Of a stretch of DNA of 64,000 nucleotides, positions 59,032 to 64,000 are shown in pieces (position 1 is the first letter of the stretch; each line of letters opens with the position of its first letter). The notes below the pieces were generated by a model that worked only from the letters and a program-made list of their open reading frames with translations, had not been told where the DNA came from and did no database searches. The position numbers and the translations under genes are program-made. This DNA comes from Curtobacterium flaccumfaciens (GTDB lineage: Bacteria > Actinomycetota > Actinomycetes > Actinomycetales > Microbacteriaceae), in the NCBI RefSeq assembly GCF_004361695.1, contig NZ_SNVW01000001.1, positions 186,001 through 250,000 of the forward strand, in the 5' to 3' direction.

Positions 59032-60516
59032 ATGTCCGACACCACACCCCGCGCGACGAGCAACCGTTCCACGACCCCCGGGTCCTCGACGTTCAAGGAC
59101 TACATCGGGTCGCAGTGGGCCGAACGCGACCGCCCGCTGCCCGAGCCGCGCGAGCAGGCCGCCTTCGCCGCCGAGCGCCGTGCGCGGATCTCCGAACTGC
59201 ACCCTGGTCGCACCATCGTCGTGCCGGCCGGGCAGGCGAAGGTCCGGTCGAACGACTGCGACTACCCGTTCCGTCCTCACTCCGCCTTCGCGCACCTGAC
59301 CGGCTGGGGCACCGACACCGTCGTCGGCTCCGTGCTCGTCATGACGCCGAACGGCTCCGGTCACGACGCCACGGTCTACTTCCGCGCGACCGCGGGGCGC
59401 GACTCCGAGGAGTTCTACGCCAACCCGGAGATCGGTGAGTTCTGGGTCGGCCCGCGTCCGTCGCTGGACGAGGTCGCAGCGGACCTCGGTGTCGCGACGG
59501 CCGACCTCGGCGCGTTCGACGACGTGGCCGCCGGCCTCGACACGTCGGCGCTCCTCGTGCGTGAAGCCGACACCGACCTCACCCGCGCGATCGACGAGCG
59601 GCTCGGCGGCCCGGTCGGCGGCGCACCCGAGGCCGACGGCGCCCCCGCGACGGACGACGTCCTCGCCCGCGACCTGTCCGAGCTCCGGCTCGTGAAGGAC
59701 GCGTACGAGGTGCACGAGCTCCGCGCAGCGGTCGACGCCACGAAGGCCGGCTTCGACGACGTCATCGCCGACTTCGACGCCGTGCTGGCGCACCCCCGCG
59801 GCGAACGCATCGTCGAGGGCACGTTCAACCGCCGAGCCCGCGCCGACGGCAACACGGTGGGCTACGACACCATCGCCGCCTCCGGCCACCACGCCTGCAT
59901 CCTGCACTGGACCCGGAACGACGGCGCCGTCCAGCCGGGCGACCTCATCCTCATCGACGCCGGGGTCGAGGTCGACTCGTTCTACACGGCCGACATCACC
60001 CGGACGCTGCCGGTCAGCGGCACCTTCACCGACGTGCAGCGCCTGGTGTACGAGGCCGTGCTGGAAGCCGCCGACGCCGCGTTCGCGATCGTCAAGCCCG
60101 GCATCACCTTCCGCCAGGTGCACGCCACCGCGATGGAGGTCATCGCCCGGAAGACCGCCGAGTGGGGCTTCCTGCCCGGCACCGCCGAGGAATCCCTGCA
60201 GCCGGAGAACCAGTTCCACCGGCGCTACATGGTGCACGGCACGAGCCATCACCTCGGTCTCGACGTGCACGACTGCGCGAAGGCCCGCCGCGAGATGTAC
60301 ATCGACGGCATCGTGCAGCCCGGCATGGTGTTCACGATCGAGCCCGGACTGTACTTCCAGCAGGACGACCTGACCGTGCCGGAGGAGTTCCGCGGCATCG
60401 GCGTCCGGATCGAGGACGACATCCTCGTGACCGAGGACGGCGCCGAGAACCTGTCGATCGGCATCCCCCGGACCCCCTCGGAAGTGGAGGGGTGGATCGC
60501 CCGCTCCGGCCGCTAG
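59032..60516 (+). CDS. pepP: Xaa-Pro aminopeptidase (M24B)
   Basis: A 494-residue di-metal aminopeptidase that removes N-terminal residues preceding proline. All five metal ligands are visible: Asp and Asp in LIDAGVEVDSFYTADITRT, His in HGTSHHLGLDVHD, Glu in FTIEPGLYF and Glu in GVRIEDDILV. The N-terminal creatinase-like domain comes first. The ATG at 59032 is preferred over a longer frame that continues upstream; two further ATG codons lie 8 and 11 bases before it in another frame. Followed after 9 bases by the GNAT gene. Confidence 0.95.
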   Translation: MSDTTPRATSNRSTTPGSSTFKDYIGSQWAERDRPLPEPREQAAFAAERRARISELHPGRTIVVPAGQAKVRSNDCDYPFRPHSAFAHLTGWGTDTVVGSVLVMTPNGSGHDATVYFRATAGRDSEEFYANPEIGEFWVGPRPSLDEVAADLGVATADLGAFDDVAAGLDTSALLVREADTDLTRAIDERLGGPVGGAPEADGAPATDDVLARDLSELRLVKDAYEVHELRAAVDATKAGFDDVIADFDAVLAHPRGERIVEGTFNRRARADGNTVGYDTIAASGHHACILHWTRNDGAVQPGDLILIDAGVEVDSFYTADITRTLPVSGTFTDVQRLVYEAVLEAADAAFAIVKPGITFRQVHATAMEVIARKTAEWGFLPGTAEESLQPENQFHRRYMVHGTSHHLGLDVHDCAKARREMYIDGIVQPGMVFTIEPGLYFQQDDLTVPEEFRGIGVRIEDDILVTEDGAENLSIGIPRTPSEVEGWIARSGR

Positions 60517-60519
60517 CCT
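60514..60519 (+). promoter_or_regulatory. -10 hexamer of the GNAT gene
   Basis: TAGCCT, 6 bases before the GTG at 60526; it begins on the stop codon of pepP. Confidence 0.4.
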
Positions 60520-60525
60520 GAGCGG

Positions 60526-61047
60526 GTGACGACGCCCGAGGCCTCCCCCAGCACGAACCCCAGCCAGCGCCCCGCCACCCCGGCGGACGACTCGACCGTG
60601 TTCGCGATCGACGTCGAGCACTTCGACTCCCCCGACGCCCAGCGGCTCCGCGCCGCGCAGCGTCTCGAGATCGACCGTGCCTACGGCGGCGACACCGAGC
60701 CGGGCGACAAGCCCACGGCCGAGTCGATCGCCGTGTTCTTCGTCGCCCGCGACGAGGACGGCACACCGCTCGCCTGCGGCGGCCTGCGCGTCGTGCAGGA
60801 CGGCATCACCGAGATCAAGCGGATGTACGTCCGGCCGGAGTCGCGCGGCTCGGGTGTCGCGGCGGCGATGCTGCGTCGACTCGAGGAAGCGGCGATCGAC
60901 CTCGGGTCACCGGCCCTGGTGCTCGAGACCGGCAACGAGCAGAAGCGGGCGATCGGGTTCTACGAGCGCGAGGGGTTCTCGCGCATCGCGAACTTCGGTC
61001 CGTACGTCGGGGCGCCGCTGTCCATCTGCTACTCGAAGGTCCTGTAG
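60526..61047 (+). CDS. GNAT family N-acetyltransferase
   Basis: A 173-residue acetyltransferase. The acetyl-CoA motif A is EIKRMYVRPESRGSGVAAAML, followed by LVLETGNEQKRAIGFYEREGF. The first 25 residues are Pro/Ser/Thr-rich and flexible. The substrate is unknown. It starts 10 bases after pepP and could be co-transcribed, but it also has its own candidate -10. Confidence 0.9.
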   Translation: MTTPEASPSTNPSQRPATPADDSTVFAIDVEHFDSPDAQRLRAAQRLEIDRAYGGDTEPGDKPTAESIAVFFVARDEDGTPLACGGLRVVQDGITEIKRMYVRPESRGSGVAAAMLRRLEEAAIDLGSPALVLETGNEQKRAIGFYEREGFSRIANFGPYVGAPLSICYSKVL

Positions 61048-61107
61048 CCCTCGATCCCGGTGCCGAGCGCGCGGCCGCGGGCTCGGGCTCGGCCGTGGGC
61101 GACGTGG

Positions 61108-61164
61108 CGAGATCGCACTTCCGCGGTCATCATCGCCGCCGAACCCCGCCGGAGTGCGATCTCG
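61108..61164. terminator. Inverted repeat between convergent GNAT and stress genes
   Basis: CGAGATCGCACT (61108-61119) and AGTGCGATCTCG (61153-61164) are perfect inverted copies, with further interrupted pairing inward. It occupies the 145-base space between two converging genes. Confidence 0.65.
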
Positions 61165-61192
61165 GCGGAAACGACGCCGCCGCAGCCCGAGC

Positions 61193-62119
61193 TCAGCGGG
61201 ACTCGTCGTCCTTCGCGTCCGGAGCGGGCTCCGGAGCGGGCGCCGGCGCGGACGTCGGCGTGGCGCCGGTGACCCGCTCGCCGTAGCGCGGCGGCTCGTC
61301 GTGGCGGGGCTGCTGCGCGGCCGCGGGCTCGGCCGGAGCGGGTGCCGTCGCGGGGGTCTCCCCGTACCGCGGGCCCTCGTTCGTGCCGTAGCGCGGCGCT
61401 CCCGTCTGCGCGCCGGGAGTCGGCGTGCCGGGCTGCTGCGTGCCTCCAGGCTGCTGGTGCGGTGTGGCGTGCCCACCGTAGGGCGATCCCTGGGGCTGGT
61501 TCGGCTGCCCGTTCTGCGGGCCGGGCCGCCACGGCTGCTGCGGCGGCTGCCCCTGGAAGCCGGCCCCCGGTGCTCCTGGTGCGCCGGGCGTGCCCGGGTT
61601 CCAGTGCGTCTGCGGGGCGACGCCGGCCTCGCCCAGGATCCGGCGGGCCTGCCCGGTCAGCTGCGGGGCGACGACGATCTGGTAGTTCGTGGCGAGCACC
61701 TGGTGCACGCTCGTGAAGTCGCGCTGCCGCTTCGTGATCGCGAAGGAGACGATGCCGTAGAGCATGCCGAAGGCCGCACCGATGATGGCGGCGGCGAGGA
61801 TGAGGCCGCCCGCACTCGGGGAGAACAGGGTGAGCACGATGCCGAAGAAGATGCCGAGCCAGAGGCCGGACAGCGCGCCGGCGATGGCGGCGCGGCCGTA
61901 GGTCATCTTGCCGGTGACCCGCTCGACGGTCTTGAGGTCGTTGCCGACGATCGAGAGCTGGTTGACCGGGAAGTCGGCCTCGGCGAGCTTCGCGACGACG
62001 CGCTGGGCGTCGGGGTAGCTGTCGTAGGTGCCGAGGACGTCGCCCTTGGGCAGCGTCGGGAAGGCCTGGGCGGTCCTGCCGGCGAAGGGGCTCTGATTGC
62101 TCACCCAGCCATCATTCAC
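61193..62119 (-). CDS. General stress protein (YflT domain) with Pro/Gln-rich tail
   Basis: A 308-residue membrane protein. An N-terminal YflT/general-stress domain (VLGTYDSYPDAQRVVAKLAEADFPVNQLSIVGNDLK) is followed by two membrane helices (LSGLWLGIFFGIVLTLF and GLILAAAIIGAAFGMLYGIVSFA), then about 140 residues rich in Pro, Gly, Gln and Ala with RYGE repeats. The GTG at 62119 follows AAGGTG; a GTG at 62104 is the alternative. The tail contains a copy of the GTGCCTCCAGGC motif (61440-61451). The cellular role is unknown. Confidence 0.85.
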   Translation of the reverse strand: MNDGWVSNQSPFAGRTAQAFPTLPKGDVLGTYDSYPDAQRVVAKLAEADFPVNQLSIVGNDLKTVERVTGKMTYGRAAIAGALSGLWLGIFFGIVLTLFSPSAGGLILAAAIIGAAFGMLYGIVSFAITKRQRDFTSVHQVLATNYQIVVAPQLTGQARRILGEAGVAPQTHWNPGTPGAPGAPGAGFQGQPPQQPWRPGPQNGQPNQPQGSPYGGHATPHQQPGGTQQPGTPTPGAQTGAPRYGTNEGPRYGETPATAPAPAEPAAAQQPRHDEPPRYGERVTGATPTSAPAPAPEPAPDAKDDESR

Positions 62120-62198
62120 CGAACACCTTGCGATCGCACGTGCACCGCCGGGGAAGAGCCCGGGACGGCTCGGGCACCGTGCGGCCAGACGCACCGAC

Positions 62199-62204
62199 TA
62201 CGCT
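62199..62204 (+). promoter_or_regulatory. -10 hexamer of the CBS protein gene
   Basis: TACGCT, 7 bases before the GTG at 62212. Confidence 0.45.
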
Positions 62205-62211
62205 GTGTCGG

Positions 62212-63531
62212 GTGAGCGCCACGAAGGTCTTCGTCGCCCGCCTCGCCGGGTGCTCCGTCTTCGACCCCGCGGGCGACCGCGTCGGCAGGGTGCGGGACGT
62301 CCTCGTCGTCTACCGACGGGTCGATGCCCCGCACGTCGTCGGTCTCATCGTCGAGGTGCCGGGCAAACGCCGCATCTTCGTCAGCATCGGCCGGATCACC
62401 TCGATCGGTGCCGGGCAGGTCATCACGACGGGCCTCGTGAACATGCGCCGCTTCGAGCAGCGCGGCGGCGAGGTCCGGGTGATCGCCGAGATGCTCGGCC
62501 GCAAGGTCCTCATCAAGAAGGAGCGCATCCGCGCCACCATCGAGGACGTCGCGATCGAGGACCGCGGGCAGGGCGACTGGGAGGTCTCGCAGCTCTTCCT
62601 CCGCAAGCCGAAGACCACGCCGTCGCCGTTCGGCAAGGGCCCGACCACGTTCGCGACCTGGAACGAGGTGACCGAGGACGAGCTCCCCGGCGAGGCGCAG
62701 TCCGCCGAGCACGTCATCGCCGCGTACTCCGACCTGCTGCCGGCCGACCTCGCGTCGACGCTGCTCGACCTGCCCGAGGAGCGCCGCTTCGAGGTGGCCG
62801 AGGAACTCCCCGACGACCGGCTCGCCGACGTGCTCGAGGAGATGCCCGACCAGCAGCGCATCGAGATCCTCACCCGGCTCGTGGACTCCCGAGCGGCCGA
62901 CGTCCTCGACCACATGCAGCCGGACGACGCGGCCGACGTCCTCGCGCAGTTCTCCGACGAGCGCAGTGAAGCCCTCCTCCAGCTCATGGAGCCGGAGGAG
63001 GCGCAGGACGTCCGCATGCTCCTCGAGTACGAGCCGGACACGGCGGGTGGGCTCATGACGACCGAGCCGGTGATCGTCTCGGCCGACGCCACCGTCGCCG
63101 AGGGCCTCGCCCTGGTCCGTCGCCACGAGCTCGCGCCGGTCCTCGGGGCCGCGGTCTGCGTCACGCTGCCGCCGTACGAGCCGCCGACCGGCCGGTTCCT
63201 CGGGCTCGTCCACTTCCAGCGGATGCTCCGGTACCCGCCGAACGAACGACTCGGCACGCTCATCGACCAGCAGACCGACCCGGTCCGGGTCGACGCGAGC
63301 GCCGCCGAGGTCACCCGCATCATGGCGACGTACAACCTGCTGTCCGTGCCCGTGGTCGACGACGCCCACCGACTCGTCGGGGTGGTGACGATCGACGATG
63401 TCCTCGACCACGTCCTGCCGGACGACTGGCGAAGTCAGGGCGAGGGGGAACCCTCACCGCTCCCACGCCAACGCCCGCGCAAGACGCCCGTGACGACGGG
63501 AAGGAGGACCACCCGTGGCCCGAACGGATGA
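62212..63531 (+). CDS. PRC-barrel / MgtE N-terminal / CBS domain protein
   Basis: A 439-residue soluble protein. It opens with a PRC-barrel-like part (KVFVARLAGCSVFDPAGDRVGRVRDVLV). An MgtE intracellular N-domain follows, with its helical repeats (LPADLASTLLDLPEERR.., PDDAADVLAQFSDERSEALLQLM), and then two CBS motifs (TAGGLMTTEPVIVSADATV and DPVRVDASAAEVTRIM). It lacks the membrane channel of MgtE, so it may sense Mg or nucleotide rather than transport (inference). The basic tail overlaps the start of the next gene by 17 bases. Confidence 0.9.
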   Translation: MSATKVFVARLAGCSVFDPAGDRVGRVRDVLVVYRRVDAPHVVGLIVEVPGKRRIFVSIGRITSIGAGQVITTGLVNMRRFEQRGGEVRVIAEMLGRKVLIKKERIRATIEDVAIEDRGQGDWEVSQLFLRKPKTTPSPFGKGPTTFATWNEVTEDELPGEAQSAEHVIAAYSDLLPADLASTLLDLPEERRFEVAEELPDDRLADVLEEMPDQQRIEILTRLVDSRAADVLDHMQPDDAADVLAQFSDERSEALLQLMEPEEAQDVRMLLEYEPDTAGGLMTTEPVIVSADATVAEGLALVRRHELAPVLGAAVCVTLPPYEPPTGRFLGLVHFQRMLRYPPNERLGTLIDQQTDPVRVDASAAEVTRIMATYNLLSVPVVDDAHRLVGVVTIDDVLDHVLPDDWRSQGEGEPSPLPRQRPRKTPVTTGRRTTRGPNG

Positions 63532-64000
63532 GAACCGCCAGGAACGCCTCGAGCGTCAGGAGCGCCTCGACTCCCCGAAGGGCATGCGCACGCGCGTGCT
63601 CCCGACCCGCCGTCGATCCGGTCGCGGTGACACCTTCGGCCGCGCTACCGAGGGCATCGCACGCGCCATGGGAACGCCCTGGTTCCTGGTCGGCCTGACC
63701 CTTTTCTGCGTGGTTTGGATGGGCTGGAACACGCTCCTGCCGAAGTCGTGGCAGTTCGACTCCGCGGCGATCGGCTTCACGGCCCTGACCCTCGTGCTGT
63801 CGCTGCAGGCCTCGTACGCCGCGCCGCTCATCCTGCTCGCCCAGAACCGGCAGGACGACCGCGACCGGGTGCAGTTCGAGCAGGACCGGCAGCGTGCCGA
63901 GCGGAACCTGGCGGACACCGAGTACCTCGCCCGCGAGGTCGTCGCACTCCGCCTCGCGATGCGCGACATGGCGTCGAAGGACTTCATCCGCGCCGAGATC
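63515..64000 (+). CDS. DUF1003 family membrane protein (cut by window end)
   Basis: The first 162 codons are visible. The protein begins with a charged, Arg/Glu-rich stretch (RQERLERQERL), then two membrane helices (MGTPWFLVGLTLFCVVWMGW and AIGFTALTLVLSLQASYAAPLI) joined by a short loop, and a following coiled-coil-like segment (QDDRDRVQFEQDRQRAERN). This is the DUF1003 layout. GTG start at 63515, preceded by a strong GGAAGGAGG site inside the end of the CBS protein gene. It runs off the right edge. Function unknown. Confidence 0.88.
   Translation, partial: MARTDENRQERLERQERLDSPKGMRTRVLPTRRRSGRGDTFGRATEGIARAMGTPWFLVGLTLFCVVWMGWNTLLPKSWQFDSAAIGFTALTLVLSLQASYAAPLILLAQNRQDDRDRVQFEQDRQRAERNLADTEYLAREVVALRLAMRDMASKDFIRAEI

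Overview
The window is very GC-rich chromosomal DNA with dense, short-spaced genes, many GTG and some TTG starts, and an actinobacterial gene set: GatCAB, AdnAB instead of RecBCD, and DUF3107, DUF3039, DUF2342 and UPF0182 family genes. The best guess is a Microbacteriaceae chromosome, perhaps Curtobacterium-like; the family is an inference from gene content, not from a marker search. I see no insertion sequence, prophage, CRISPR array or rRNA. There are about 50 protein genes and two tRNAs.

Layout. 0.2-4.3 kb: GAPDH, a GlxA-type regulator, and a two-gene type III polyketide synthase/methyltransferase unit. 4.4-7.7 kb: gatC-gatA-gatB. 7.9-15.3 kb: class A PBP, a secreted alpha/beta hydrolase, DNA ligase LigA and tRNA thiolase MnmA. 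15.4-21.7 kb: an MFS carrier, tRNA-Leu(UAG), a DedA protein, the overlapping set murI-rph-rdgB, nicotinate phosphoribosyltransferase and DUF3039. 21.7-22.6 kb: an 0.88 kb gene-free island of repeats. 22.6-25.6 kb: an ABC exporter whose ATPase has a long acidic N-terminal extension. 25.8-32.6 kb: a cell-surface glycopolymer locus. It holds a nucleotidyltransferase and a Wzm/Wzt-type ABC exporter on plus. On minus it holds two GT2 glycosyltransferases, a CDP-alcohol phosphotransferase and a TagF-like enzyme. 32.9-37.6 kb: HtrA protease with a Tyr-Gly-Gln-rich tail, aminotransferase, carbon-nitrogen hydrolase and initiator tRNA.

37.6-57.9 kb is a block whose order resembles, from memory, Mycobacterium tuberculosis Rv3193c-Rv3211. 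It runs UPF0182, Lon-like PDZ protease, DUF2342, an E1-like protein, a UvrD2-like helicase, NudC, a phosphotransferase-like protein, AdnB, AdnA, DUF3107, a ferritin-like protein and a DEAD-box helicase. WhiB7 and the ABC1-kinase gene are not in this block. 58-64 kb: PHP phosphoesterase, aminopeptidase P, GNAT, a general stress protein, a PRC/MgtE_N/CBS protein and a DUF1003 gene cut by the window edge.

Two patterns cut across the whole window. First, at least 16 genes have a TANNNT hexamer ending 6-7 bases before the start codon, which predicts leaderless mRNAs. Second, gene 3' ends are marked by inverted repeats, many built on the short motif CCTGGAGGCGCGG. The most interesting loci to follow up are the glycopolymer cluster, the repeat island and the convergent overlap between the E1-like gene and the helicase gene.
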